DNA from: Planotetraspora kaengkrachanensis
GTDB lineage: Bacteria > Actinomycetota > Actinomycetes > Streptosporangiales > Streptosporangiaceae
Direction of reading: 5' to 3'
DNA length: 64,000 nt
Assembly (NCBI RefSeq): GCF_016862895.1
Contig: NZ_BONV01000004.1
Span: forward strand, 62,001 to 126,000
Numbering within the stretch: position 1 is the first letter of the stretch; the number at the start of each line of letters is the position of its first letter. This document shows, piece after piece, positions 17,091-24,732 of this stretch. The translations under genes and the position numbers were made by a program. The notes under the pieces are model-generated. The model searched no databases, was not told the DNA's origin, and saw nothing but the letters and a program-made list of their open reading frames with translations.

Positions 17091-17133
17091 CTGGGTGACC
17101 CCCTTGGGTGACCCCTTGGGTGACCCCTTGGGT
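17091..17133. repeat. 12-nt tandem repeat, unit TTGGGTGACCCC
   Basis: GGGTGACCC, itself palindromic, recurs with a 12-base period just after marP (TGGG starts at 17092, 17105, 17117 and 17129 within 12-nt units). The last copy runs into the left inverted end of the cassette. Confidence 0.75.
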
Positions 17134-17162
17134 GTGATCATGCACAGGTTCGTGGAAGGGCC
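17124..17162 (+). repeat. Left inverted end (39 bp)
   Basis: It starts CCCCTTGGGTGTGATCATGC and ends GGAAGGGCC. It matches the reverse complement of 18022-18060 except at three positions: T/C at 10, G/A at 24 and G/A at 35. Confidence 0.85.
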
Positions 17163-17392
17163 GGGCGACCTGCGCGGACACCCGGCGTGATCATGCACAG
17201 GTTCGGCGGCACGTGCGGCGACCTGCGCGGACACCCGGCGTGATCATGCACAGGTTCGGTGGCACGTGCGGCGACCTGCGCGGACGCCGCTCGTGATCAT
17301 GCGCGGATTCGGCTTCGTGCGGGCCGACCTGCGTGAATCTCAAGCGTGATCATGCTCACGATTTGTGATCAGGCACAGCCGTTGAGCCGTGG
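17134..17392 (+). repeat. Left array of 53-nt repeats (five units)
   Basis: GTGATCATGC begins at 17134, 17187, 17240, 17293 and 17346, an exact 53-base period. The best-conserved parts are GTGATCATGCACAGGTTCG at the unit start and GACCTGCG in its second half; the rest varies. The last unit decays just before the DUF309 stop codon at 17394. An extra TGATCA lies at 17366. Confidence 0.88.
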
Positions 17393-17393
17393 G

Positions 17394-17867
17394 TCACTTG
17401 AGATGTCCCACTATGCGCGATATCGCGGAGTTCGCGTCCGGGGTCCCCGAGTCGATCTCAACGATGATCTGGTCGGCGGCCAGGGTCATCGCCCGCAGAT
17501 CCAGGTCGAACGGCCGGCGAGAGCCGTACGAGCCGAGACGAGCGGCTCCGCGGGTCAGGAGGGCGACGGCGCCGGACGGGTTGCCCCGCTGAACATGGGT
17601 GAGTCCAACGCATATCTGGGCAAGCCCCTGCCAAAGTTCCCGTTCGTCGGAGGGGCCGGTCTTCCAGCGGGCCTCCAGCACCTCATGGGCGTGGAACGGG
17701 TGGCCGGTCTCGAGATAACGACGCGCCTCGTCAATTGCCTCCCGGGCGTCCGGCGCGTAGTCATCTGGAACGCGCGGCACGCCTGCGGTGCCGTACGGCA
17801 GGGGCCTGCCGAAGTCGTCCCGAGGGCGGGAACTGCGTGGTCTGCCTGCTTCATCACGGTCGCGCAT
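17394..17867 (-). CDS. DUF309 domain protein
   Basis: 157 aa. ATG 17867 has GGAGAAG about five bases upstream; the longer frame to GTG 17891 would read into a repeat unit. Residues ~50-110 carry the DUF309 signature (RRYLETGHPFHAHEVLEARWK and 'WQGLAQICVGLTHVQRGNPSGA'), a small helical bundle with conserved His/Glu. The N-terminal 45 residues are Arg/Asp/Pro-rich. The biochemical role of DUF309 is not established. The gene is flanked on both sides by inward-pointing 53-nt repeats, and the nearest right repeat (17882) lies in its leader, so its promoter must be in or beyond the array. Confidence 0.85.
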   Translation of the reverse strand: MRDRDEAGRPRSSRPRDDFGRPLPYGTAGVPRVPDDYAPDAREAIDEARRYLETGHPFHAHEVLEARWKTGPSDERELWQGLAQICVGLTHVQRGNPSGAVALLTRGAARLGSYGSRRPFDLDLRAMTLAADQIIVEIDSGTPDANSAISRIVGHLK

Positions 17868-17881
17868 GTCTTCTCCGCATC

Positions 17882-18051
17882 GCATGATCACGAACAGTTG
17901 TCGGCCTGTTCATGGTTATTGATCGAGAACTCTTGCATGATCACGAAGGGGGTTTTCGCAGGTCGGGCTGGCTCTTGCCGAACCTGTGCATGATCACGAT
18001 CGGAAAGCGGCCAGGTCAGGTGGCCTTTCCACGAACTTGTGCATGATCACG
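17882..18051 (-). repeat. Right array of 53-nt repeats (four units, inverted)
   Basis: GCATGATCACG begins at 17882, 17935, 17988 and 18041, again exactly 53 bases apart. On the minus strand each reads CGTGATCATGC and two continue into ACAGGTTCG or ACAAGTTCG. The GACCTGCG submotif is kept in the unit read from 17998. The orientation is opposite to the left array. Confidence 0.88.
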
Positions 18052-18060
18052 CCCAAGGGG
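18022..18060 (-). repeat. Right inverted end (39 bp)
   Basis: Reverse complement of the left end with three differences. It ends CCCAAGGGG at 18060, 16 bp before the stop codon of the next gene. Confidence 0.85.
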
Positions 18061-18076
18061 GAGGTGGGCTTGGGGG

Positions 18077-18997
18077 TCATCGGTCGGGCTCGGGATCGGT
18101 GAGCCAGGAGATCAATTCGTTGTCGAACCGCTCAGGCCGCTCCTCGTGCGGGAAGTGTCCGGCCCTGTCGATCTGCCTCCACCGGTACGGCGCGGCGACG
18201 TACCGGCTGGAACCCTGGGCGGTCCGGGGGAGCACGCACGTGTCGAGGGATCCGTGCAGTTGCAGGGTGGGCGCCTCGATCTCCTTCCGCATCTGTCTGG
18301 CGTAGCGCAGCCCGTCCGGCCGGAGCTGGGAGCGCCCGAACCAGCGGTGGTACTCCAGAGCCGAGTGGGCGACTCCCGGAACGCGGAACGCGTCCTGGTA
18401 CGTGCGCCGCACGTCGCCGGGAGGCCACTGCGGGCCCGCCCACGCATCGAGCAGACGCCCCACGAACGCGCCTCCGTCGGCCGTCAGCCGGCGTTCCGGC
18501 ATGATCGGGACCTGGAACGCCAGGGCGTGCCCGCTGGCCCGTATCTGCCCGAAGAAGTCGGTCAGCAGGGCCGCGCGCATCCGCAGGGGGTGGGGAGCGC
18601 CGACGGGGACCAGGCGGCGCACGACCTTCGGGTCGAGCACGCTCATCGTCCAGGCGAGCAGCCCGCCCCAGTCGTGGCCCACCACGATGGCCCCCGTCTC
18701 GCCGAGGGCCCGGATCAGCCCGGCGGCGTCGACGGCGAGTGTGGGCAGGTCGTAGCCGCGGGGAGGCTTGTCGCTCGCGCCGTATCCCCGGAGATCGACG
18801 GCGACGGCGCGGTATCCGGCGGCGGGCAGGGACACGAGCTGGTGCCGCCAGGTCCACCAGAACTGGGGGAAGCCGTGGAGCAGCAGCACCAGCGGCCCCT
18901 CACCCGCCTCCACGACGTGGAACCGGGTTCCTCCGGCGTGGACGTCACGGTGGGTCCACGGGCCCTCGATCCGGACCACGGACTCGTCAAGTGCCAT
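18077..18997 (-). CDS. Alpha/beta hydrolase, epoxide hydrolase-like (EphE-like)
   Basis: 306 aa. Features of the epoxide-hydrolase branch are the oxyanion motif HGFPQFWWTWR (~41-51), the nucleophile elbow VVGHDWGG with Asp, a cap region (~140-220) with Tyr, the acid in LHGSLDTCVLP and the catalytic His in DRAGHFPHEERPERF. The likely reaction is opening of an epoxide to a diol; haloalkane dehalogenase activity cannot be excluded from sequence. It overlaps the start of the holin-like gene by 11 bp and probably follows it in one transcript. Rv3670 equivalent by position. Confidence 0.9.
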   Translation of the reverse strand: MALDESVVRIEGPWTHRDVHAGGTRFHVVEAGEGPLVLLLHGFPQFWWTWRHQLVSLPAAGYRAVAVDLRGYGASDKPPRGYDLPTLAVDAAGLIRALGETGAIVVGHDWGGLLAWTMSVLDPKVVRRLVPVGAPHPLRMRAALLTDFFGQIRASGHALAFQVPIMPERRLTADGGAFVGRLLDAWAGPQWPPGDVRRTYQDAFRVPGVAHSALEYHRWFGRSQLRPDGLRYARQMRKEIEAPTLQLHGSLDTCVLPRTAQGSSRYVAAPYRWRQIDRAGHFPHEERPERFDNELISWLTDPEPDR

Positions 18998-19478
18998 CGC
19001 TGATGGACTCCCGGTGTGCGCCGACCTGCCCGGCGGTGGGGCCGGTGTACGGCGGGGACGGAGGAGCGGGTGTGGACGTCGCGGGGGCGGCCGCCGTGGT
19101 CTTGCCCTCCTCCGGGCCGCTCGCGAGGCCCTTCAGCGACCGGGCGGTCCGCTTCATCCCTGCCAGGCCCTTGAGACGGCGGTACCCGATGAAGCTCATC
19201 GCCACGGCGACCAGGAGATAGAAGATCGTGACGATGAGGAACGCCACCCACGTCCACAGCCCGAGCGCGACCAGCCCGTACGCGATGGTGAACGAGGCCA
19301 GGATGAGGCACAGATGCGCGATGAAGGCGGCGGCCCCGAACAGCCCGGCGGCCATGCCGACCCGCTTCGCGTCGAACCTGAGCTCGGCCTTGGCCAGCTC
19401 GATCTCCGAACGGACGAGGGTCGAGATTTGATGACTGGCCTGAGCGACCAGGGCACCGAGCGATTCGTCCTCGGGCAT
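18987..19478 (-). CDS. Holin-X-like (superfamily III) membrane protein
   Basis: 163 aa. An amphipathic N-terminal helix (SLGALVAQASHQISTLVRSEIELAKAEL) is typical of the actinobacterial 'holin-X' family. It is followed by two TM helices (~43-66 and ~74-97) and a Pro/Thr/Ala-rich cytoplasmic tail. Despite the family name these chromosomal proteins are not shown to be phage holins. The position matches Rv3669 of M. tuberculosis as recalled. The role is unknown, perhaps membrane organisation. Confidence 0.85.
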   Translation of the reverse strand: MPEDESLGALVAQASHQISTLVRSEIELAKAELRFDAKRVGMAAGLFGAAAFIAHLCLILASFTIAYGLVALGLWTWVAFLIVTIFYLLVAVAMSFIGYRRLKGLAGMKRTARSLKGLASGPEEGKTTAAAPATSTPAPPSPPYTGPTAGQVGAHRESISDGT

Positions 19479-19498
19479 CAGCGATCTCCTATCTGCGT

Positions 19499-20701
19499 CT
19501 ACGGGACATCATGTCGTGTTCGCGCCTGTACGCGCACGTGAAGAAGGGCGGATGCGAGGGCCGCTGCGATCAGGCTGGCGGCCAGGACGGCCGTCGTCAC
19601 GCGATCGGAGCCCGGGTAGGCCCGTTCGCCGATGAGCAGGGAGACCGTGAAGCCGATCCCGGCGAGGACCGACACCGCCGCGAGGTCGCGCCGGCGCAGG
19701 TCGTCGCTGATCCGCGCGAACCCGAGCCGCACCGACAGCCAGGCCCCGCCGAACACGCCCGCGAACTTGCCGGCGACCAGTCCGGCCACGACGCCCAGGG
19801 CGATCCTGTCAGTGAAGACCGAGCCGAGCGACGCCGGGTCCAGCCGCACCCCCGCCGCGAGGAACGCGAACACTGGGACCGCCAGACCGGCGGAGAGGGG
19901 ACGCGCGAAGTGCGCGGCACGTCGCGCGGGCGAGGGCGATCCGTCCGTTTCGCTTCCGGTCCTGGTCAGCAGCCCGCACACCACTCCGGCGACCGTGGCG
20001 TGCACGCCGCTCTCGTGCATGAGGCTCCAGGCGGCGAGGCCGAGCGCCAGGTAAACGGCCGGATTGCGGAACCGCCGCCGCTGCAGGAACCCGTAAACGG
20101 CCAGGACGACCGCCGACCCCAGCAACGGCAGGACGTGCACCTTCTCGCTGTAGAACAGGGCGATCACCGTGATCGCGCCGAGGTCGTCGACGACGGCGAG
20201 CGTGAGGAGGAAGACGCGCAGTGCGGTGGGCATCGCCGAGGCCGTCACGGCGAGCACGGCGAGGGCGAACGCGATGTCGGTGGCCATCGGGATCGCCCAC
20301 CCTCGGCCGGCTCCCGGGGCGCCCCAGCTCACCGCCAGGTAGAACAGCGCCGGTACGGCCATGCCCGAGAAGGCGGCGAGCACCGGCAGAGCGGCTCTTT
20401 TCAGGGTTCTCAGCTCGCCGTGGGCGAACTCTTCCTTGATCTCGAGGCCGGCGACGAAGAAGAAGATCGCGAGCAGGCCCTCCGCCGACCACTGGCGGAG
20501 CGTCAGGTCCATCGGGCCGACGACGGCATTCCTGAGCGCGTCGTACGACGGGCTCCACGGGGAGTTCGCCCAGATCAGGGCCATGGCGGTGGCGACGAGA
20601 ACCACGACTCCGCCGATGGTCTCCGTTCGCAGCGCCTCGGCCATCCGCTGGGCGTAGGCGAGGGCGGACCTGGGCGGCCGCCCCTGGGCGGGTCGGTCCA
20701 T
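19499..20701 (-). CDS. nhaA: Na+/H+ antiporter NhaA
   Basis: 400 aa from ATG 20701 (AGGGGAG just upstream). About twelve TM segments are visible. The ion-binding Asp pair is in TLAVVDDLGAITVIALFY, and 'EFAHGELRTLKRAALPVLAAFSGMAVPALFY', 'PMATDIAFALAVLAV' and 'AFLAAGVRLD' are conserved NhaA stretches. It exchanges cytoplasmic Na+ for external H+ and supports pH and salt homeostasis. Twenty bases separate it from the holin-like gene downstream, so the three minus-strand genes may form an operon. Confidence 0.94.
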   Translation of the reverse strand: MDRPAQGRPPRSALAYAQRMAEALRTETIGGVVVLVATAMALIWANSPWSPSYDALRNAVVGPMDLTLRQWSAEGLLAIFFFVAGLEIKEEFAHGELRTLKRAALPVLAAFSGMAVPALFYLAVSWGAPGAGRGWAIPMATDIAFALAVLAVTASAMPTALRVFLLTLAVVDDLGAITVIALFYSEKVHVLPLLGSAVVLAVYGFLQRRRFRNPAVYLALGLAAWSLMHESGVHATVAGVVCGLLTRTGSETDGSPSPARRAAHFARPLSAGLAVPVFAFLAAGVRLDPASLGSVFTDRIALGVVAGLVAGKFAGVFGGAWLSVRLGFARISDDLRRRDLAAVSVLAGIGFTVSLLIGERAYPGSDRVTTAVLAASLIAAALASALLHVRVQARTRHDVP

Positions 20702-20784
20702 CGTCTCCCCTGTGGATCGGCTGCTGTCAGTTCGCCGAACCAGACTCCCGGCACACCTGCGGACAAGGTTACCCAAGCACGCGA

Positions 20785-20815
20785 AGGGGCGCGGGTGCCG
20801 AGCACCCGCGCCCCT
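20785..20815 (-). terminator. Intrinsic terminator after acs
   Basis: A 14-bp perfect stem, AGGGGCGCGGGTGC / GCACCCGCGCCCCT, with loop CGA lies 16 bp beyond the acs stop codon. It separates acs from nhaA. Confidence 0.85.
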
Positions 20816-20831
20816 CGACGGACCGATCGGC

Positions 20832-22808
20832 TCAGTCCTCGCTCTTGGCGGCCGGCAACTTCTCGGCGATGAGGTTCATCACCGAGCTGTCGGTGAGCGT
20901 GGTGACGTCACCGAGCGAGCGGTTCTCCGCCACGTCGCGGAGCAGGCGACGCATGATCTTGCCGGACCGGGTCTTGGGCAACTCGGGCACGATCATGATC
21001 TGACGCGGCTTGGCGATGGGACCGAGTTCCTTGGCCACGTGGGTGCGCAACTCGGCGGCGATGTCCGCGCCCTCCTCAGCGTTGCCGCGCAGGATCACGA
21101 ACGACACGATCGCCTGGCCGGTGACCGGGTCGGTCGCTCCCACGACGGCGGCCTCGGCGACCTTCGGGTGGCTGACCAGCGCACTCTCGACCTCGGTGGT
21201 CGAGATGTTGTGGCCGGAGACCAGCATGACGTCGTCGACGCGGCCGAGCAGCCACAGGTCGCCGTCCGAGTCGCGCTTGGCGCCGTCGCCGGCGAAGTAC
21301 ATCCCGTCGAAGCGCGACCAGTAGGTGTCGATGTACCGCTTGTCGTCGCCCCAGATCGTGCGGAGCATCGACGGCCAGGGCTCGCGGACGACGAGGAAGC
21401 CGCCGCCGCCGTCGGGCACGGACACGCCCTGGTCGTCGACCACGTCGGCGACGATGCCGGGGAGCGGTCGCATCGCCGCGCCCGGCTTGGCCGCGGTGAC
21501 GCCCGGCAGCGGGCTGATCATCATGGCGCCCGTCTCGGTCTGCCACCAGGTGTCGACCACCGGGCAGCGGTCGCCGCCGATGTGCTCGCGGTACCACACG
21601 TACGCCTCGGGGTTGATCGGCTCACCGACCGACCCGAGCACGCGCAGCGAGGACATGTCGTACTTGGCGGGGATGTCGTCGCCCCACTTCATGAACGTCC
21701 TGATCGCCGTCGGCGCGGTGTAGAGGATCGTCACGTCGTACTTCTGGACGATCTCCCAGAACCGGCCCCGGTGCGGAGTGTCCGGGGTGCCCTCGTAGAT
21801 CACGCTGGTCGCGCCGTTGGCGAGCGGGCCGTACACGATGTAGGAGTGCCCGGTCACCCAGCCGATGTCGGCCGTGCACCAGTAGATGTCGGTCTCCGGC
21901 TTGAGGTCGAAGACCGCGTGATGCGTCCAGGCGGCCTGAGTGAGGTAGCCGCCGGTGGTGTGCAGGATCCCCTTGGGCTTCCCGGTGGTGCCGCTCGTGT
22001 ACAGGATGTACAGCGGGTCCTCGGCGTCGTGCGGCACGGGCTCGTGCTCGGACGGCTGGCGGTCGACGATGTCGTGCCACCACACGTCCTTGTCGGTCGT
22101 CGCGACGTCCTGGCCGGTCCTGCGGACGACGAGGACGTGCTCGATGCTCGGGCACTGCTCGACCGCCTCGTCGACCGTCGGCTTGAGCGCGCTCGGCGCC
22201 CCGCGCCGGTAACCGCCGTCGGCCGTGATGACGATCTTGGCGTCGGCGTCGTCGATGCGGCTCTTGAGCGCCGCGGCGGAGAAGCCGCCGAAGACCACGG
22301 AGTGGATCGCGCCGATGCGCGCGCAGGCGAGCAGCGAGATCGGCAGCTCGGGGATCATCGGCATGTAGATGGCGACCCGGTCGCCCTTGCGGACGCCCAG
22401 CTCCTCGAGGGCGTTGGCCGCCTTGGAGACCTCCACCTGGAGATCGGCGTAGGTGATCGTACGGCTGTCGCCGTCGGGCTCGCCCTCCCAGTAGTAGGCG
22501 ACCTTGTCGCCCCTGCCGGCCTCGACGTGGCGGTCGACGCAGTTGTAGGCGACGTTCAGCTTGCCGCCGATGAACCACTTCGCGAAGGGGGGATTCCACT
22601 CGAGGGTGGTCTCCCAGGGCTGGGCCCAGGTCAGCCGCTCGGCCGCGCGCTCCCAGAAGGCGAGCCGGTCCTCGGCGGCCTCCTCATAGGCGCTCGCCGT
22701 GATGTTCGCGGCCGCTGCCAGGTCGGCCGGTGGGGCGAACCGCCGCGTCTCGCTCAGCAGGTTCGACAGCGTCTCCTGGGTCTCGTGACCGGGGGTATCG
22801 GGGGCCAC
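20832..22808 (-). CDS. acs: Acetyl-CoA synthetase (AMP-forming)
   Basis: 658 aa. GTG 22808 was chosen because AAGGAG lies exactly six bases upstream; the longer start at 22823 would place that site inside the gene. Motifs of the adenylate-forming superfamily are [11 protein letters not shown] (P-loop, A3), '[16 protein letters not shown]', [20 protein letters not shown] (A7/A8) and the acetylation-site Lys in [11 protein letters not shown]. It converts acetate, ATP and CoA to acetyl-CoA and AMP. It is monocistronic, with its own terminator. Rv3667 equivalent. Confidence 0.97.
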   Translation of the reverse strand: MAPDTPGHETQETLSNLLSETRRFAPPADLAAAANITASAYEEAAEDRLAFWERAAERLTWAQPWETTLEWNPPFAKWFIGGKLNVAYNCVDRHVEAGRGDKVAYYWEGEPDGDSRTITYADLQVEVSKAANALEELGVRKGDRVAIYMPMIPELPISLLACARIGAIHSVVFGGFSAAALKSRIDDADAKIVITADGGYRRGAPSALKPTVDEAVEQCPSIEHVLVVRRTGQDVATTDKDVWWHDIVDRQPSEHEPVPHDAEDPLYILYTSGTTGKPKGILHTTGGYLTQAAWTHHAVFDLKPETDIYWCTADIGWVTGHSYIVYGPLANGATSVIYEGTPDTPHRGRFWEIVQKYDVTILYTAPTAIRTFMKWGDDIPAKYDMSSLRVLGSVGEPINPEAYVWYREHIGGDRCPVVDTWWQTETGAMMISPLPGVTAAKPGAAMRPLPGIVADVVDDQGVSVPDGGGGFLVVREPWPSMLRTIWGDDKRYIDTYWSRFDGMYFAGDGAKRDSDGDLWLLGRVDDVMLVSGHNISTTEVESALVSHPKVAEAAVVGATDPVTGQAIVSFVILRGNAEEGADIAAELRTHVAKELGPIAKPRQIMIVPELPKTRSGKIMRRLLRDVAENRSLGDVTTLTDSSVMNLIAEKLPAAKSED

Positions 22809-22975
22809 TCCGTACTCCTTCACAGCGTTGTGGAATCACTTTCGTTCGGCCGCCTCGGCCAAGCCGTGGATGTCGTGTCTCACTTCACCAGGCCAGGGGC
22901 GCAAAGTACAAGTAATCCTGGTAGGTCCACAGGCAGCCTACGGCTACCCGGTGTGACCCTCTCTTGTCCTCGTTA

Positions 22976-22999
22976 ATAGCGCTATCGCTGATAAATCAG
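22976..22999. promoter_or_regulatory. Twin palindromes between acs and the Fic-like gene
   Basis: ATAGCGCTAT (22976-22985) and CTGAT-AA-ATCAG (22988-22999) are adjacent perfect palindromes in an AT-rich part of a 281-bp divergent region. They may be operators for either gene. CCCTAC-6nt-GTAGGG at 23063-23080 is a further hairpin just before the Fic-like start. Confidence 0.4.
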
Positions 23000-23089
23000 T
23001 CGATTAGAGAGATATAAGAGCATTCCATGCGCTCAGCGGCCCAACCGGCTCGCCGAACGACCCCCTACTGGCCGGTAGGGTCGGTCCCT

Positions 23090-23866
23090 GTGAAGGACCC
23101 ATTGGCCGCCATCGCCGAGTTGCCCGGCGTGCCCCAGGCCGTTCAGGAGGCTCGGGAGGCGGTCGACCGCCTCTACGGACACCGGCTGCTCCGCCGGAGG
23201 AGCCCCGAGGTGTCCGCGGAGTCCGCGCTACGCGGCGCTCGGGCCTCCGCGGCGCTGGAAGGCGTCGAGGCCGAACTGGAGCCGCTCCGGCGGGGCGAGG
23301 TCGCCGACCCCGTCGTGCAGGGCGCGCTGCGGGCCTCCGCGGAGCTCGGACGGCTCGGCAAGACCTGGCGGTCCGCCCCTCCCCAGGTCCTCGCCCGGCT
23401 GCACACTCTCGCGGCGACCGGTCTGACTGAGAACCCCGGCCGGCCGAGGACGGCGCCGACCTCCGCCGACCCGCTCGGGCTCGGCGCCGCACCGGGCCCC
23501 GAGGAGACCGCGGCGCGGATGAGTGCGCTGGCGGACCTGGTCACGGCGGCCCCGCAGGCGCCGGCCCTCGTACTGTCCGCGATCGTGCACGCCGAACTCG
23601 CCGTGCTCCGGCCGTTCGGAGTGGTGGACGGCGTGGTCGCCCGGGCGGCGGCGCGGCTCACGCTCGTGGAGCACGGGCTCGACCCCAAGTCGCTCGTGGC
23701 CGTCGAGGTGGGTCACGCCGACCTCGAGGACGCGTACGGCGAGAGCCTTCGGGCCTATCTCACGGGCACCGCCGACGGTGTGGGGACCTGGGTGCGGCAC
23801 TGCGCCGCAGCCACGGTTCTGGGAGCCCGCGAGACCACCGCCGTCTGCGAAGCGTTGTCGCGCTGA
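23090..23866 (+). CDS. Degenerate Fic-domain protein
   Basis: 258 aa from GTG 23090; an ATG at 23027 would add 21 residues without family features. The autoinhibitory motif (S/T)xxxE(G/N) is present as SAALEG (53-58). The core helix LSAIVHAELAVLRPFGVVDGVVARAAARLTL aligns with Fic, but the catalytic HPFxxGNGRxGR is changed: His is Arg, and GNGR is replaced by VDGVV. AMP transfer therefore looks impossible by the known mechanism. It may be a regulatory pseudo-enzyme. It lies upstream of the Tad locus and is conserved in this place in streptomycetes as far as I recall. Confidence 0.72.
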   Translation: MKDPLAAIAELPGVPQAVQEAREAVDRLYGHRLLRRRSPEVSAESALRGARASAALEGVEAELEPLRRGEVADPVVQGALRASAELGRLGKTWRSAPPQVLARLHTLAATGLTENPGRPRTAPTSADPLGLGAAPGPEETAARMSALADLVTAAPQAPALVLSAIVHAELAVLRPFGVVDGVVARAAARLTLVEHGLDPKSLVAVEVGHADLEDAYGESLRAYLTGTADGVGTWVRHCAAATVLGARETTAVCEALSR

Positions 23867-24330
23867 TCTTCCGAGGGCCGGGAATCGGTGCCCGGATGCG
23901 GGGAGGGGGTGGCGAAATCAGGTGGGGACAAATCGGCCGGAGGCAAAGTATCCGGAGACAAAGCGGACGGCGTCCCTGGGATGGAACGCCGTCGCCTGTA
24001 CGTCACACTGGGTTACCAAGCGTGCACCTCGAATTTGCCGGACCGGGTCAAGCCCGTCTCGGCACGCCTCCCGCGGCTGGTCGCGCGTGGGTGCCCTGCG
24101 GCCGTACGCGGGCCCTACGGCCCGTAAGCCCTTTCTACGTCCGATTGCCTCGGTTGAAAACCCCGGGACCAAGACCTTTACGAGGATCTCAGTCTTCCGG
24201 AAACAGGTATTTGTATGGTCTTATGGCGGTAAGGATGAGTCTCCACCGCTGGAGCTCGCCGGGGCCGTCGATTTCACTCGGTGTGACCGGTGGCCCCTAC
24301 CGGAACCCGACGCTGATGTCCACAGTCGAG
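23867..24330. other. Non-coding stretch before the Tad leader
   Basis: No convincing gene is found between the Fic-like stop and the operator pair. The DNA is less GC-rich around 24140-24300. A DnaA-box-like ATGTCCACA lies at 24316-24324. Open frames crossing the region lack a start context and family features. Confidence 0.5.
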
Positions 24331-24361
24331 ACTGACTCAGTGAAAAAAACTGATTCAGTTT
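24331..24361. promoter_or_regulatory. Tandem operator-like palindromes, core ACTGAnTCAGT
   Basis: ACTGA-C-TCAGT (24331-24341) and AAACTGA-T-TCAGTTT (24347-24361) share the core ACTGAnTCAGT, with centres 18 bp apart. Two matched sites nearly two helical turns apart suggest binding of two regulator dimers on one DNA face. The next features downstream are a small ORF and a terminator, then the Tad genes. Confidence 0.6.
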
Positions 24362-24432
24362 AGAGAGGATGCTCGACGAACCTCATATCGATCGGGCAGC
24401 ATACGGTGTGTCTCTTCCGAAGGAGGCCTAGC

Positions 24433-24480
24433 ATGTGCGACTTGCCACGCGGTGGTCTCCTTCCAACGACTTTCTTCTAA
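24433..24480 (+). CDS. Putative 15-aa leader peptide
   Basis: ATG 24433 is preceded by an excellent ribosome-binding site, AAGGAGG, seven bases upstream. The encoded peptide is MCDLPRGGLLPTTFF followed by TAA. Two hairpins, the second a good intrinsic terminator, follow within 75 bp. The arrangement resembles a leader peptide/attenuator, or a small independent transcript ahead of the Tad genes. The peptide matches no family I know. It is supported only by its ribosome-binding site and position. Confidence 0.5.
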   Translation: MCDLPRGGLLPTTFF

Positions 24481-24487
24481 TACGGAA

Positions 24488-24511
24488 CCGGCTCTACCCC
24501 CCCAGAGCCGG
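24488..24511 (+). terminator. Hairpin 1 after leader peptide
   Basis: The stem CCGGCTCT / AGAGCCGG has a C-rich 8-nt loop and starts seven bases after the leader stop codon. It could alternate with an AACCGG/CCGGTT pairing (24486-24491 with 24513-24518). Confidence 0.55.
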
Positions 24512-24518
24512 ACCGGTT

Positions 24519-24553
24519 GGCGACCCCCGCTCTCCCCCCCAGCGGGGGTCGCC
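24519..24553 (+). terminator. Strong intrinsic terminator upstream of the Tad genes
   Basis: A 13-bp stem, GGCGACCCCCGCT / AGCGGGGGTCGCC, with a 9-nt loop is followed by TGCTTTCTCC. It lies 180 bp before the ssd-like gene and would stop the leader transcript unless antiterminated. Confidence 0.78.
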
Positions 24554-24631
24554 TGCTTTCTCCTCCGTTCACGGTTCCCCGTGCCGTAAGCCTGCGTGCC
24601 GTACGGCCTGGCGATGTTGTGCATACCCCCG

Positions 24632-24659
24632 TCGTCCACAGGCCGGGTGCCCGTCCACA
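24632..24659 (+). repeat. Two DnaA-box-like sites before the ssd-like gene
   Basis: TCGTCCACA (24632-24640) and CCGTCCACA (24651-24659) match TTGTCCACA with one and two changes, in the same orientation and 19 bp apart. Confidence 0.45.
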
Positions 24660-24732
24660 GAGCCGCGTTCGGACGTCGGACAGGGGCACGGGACGGCGCA
24701 TCGTGGTCTCCCCGACCGACAGGGAGAGACCG

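Larger units (their letters stand above)
17124..18060. mobile_element. DUF309 cassette with 39-bp inverted ends and 53-nt repeat arms
   Basis: The 937-bp block between marP and the epoxide-hydrolase-like gene is bounded by 17124-17162 and 18022-18060, inverted copies identical at 36 of 39 positions. Both arms consist of 53-nt repeats pointing inward, and a DUF309 gene fills the middle. In mycobacteria, as recalled, marP (Rv3671c) and ephE (Rv3670) are adjacent, so this looks like an insertion into a conserved block. No transposase motif is present and no target duplication is evident. Mobility is an inference; it could be an old expanded palindromic repeat family. Confidence 0.6.

Noticed and set aside
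17134-18051. The 53-nt repeats as a CRISPR array
   Set aside because: The 'spacers' share conserved sequence (GACCTGCG) between units, the two arrays are inverted, and no cas genes are nearby.
20712-22976. 754-codon open frame opposite acs
   Set aside because: It is an antisense shadow of a highly conserved gene in high-GC DNA; composition is Val/Asp/Arg/Gly-rich without domains.
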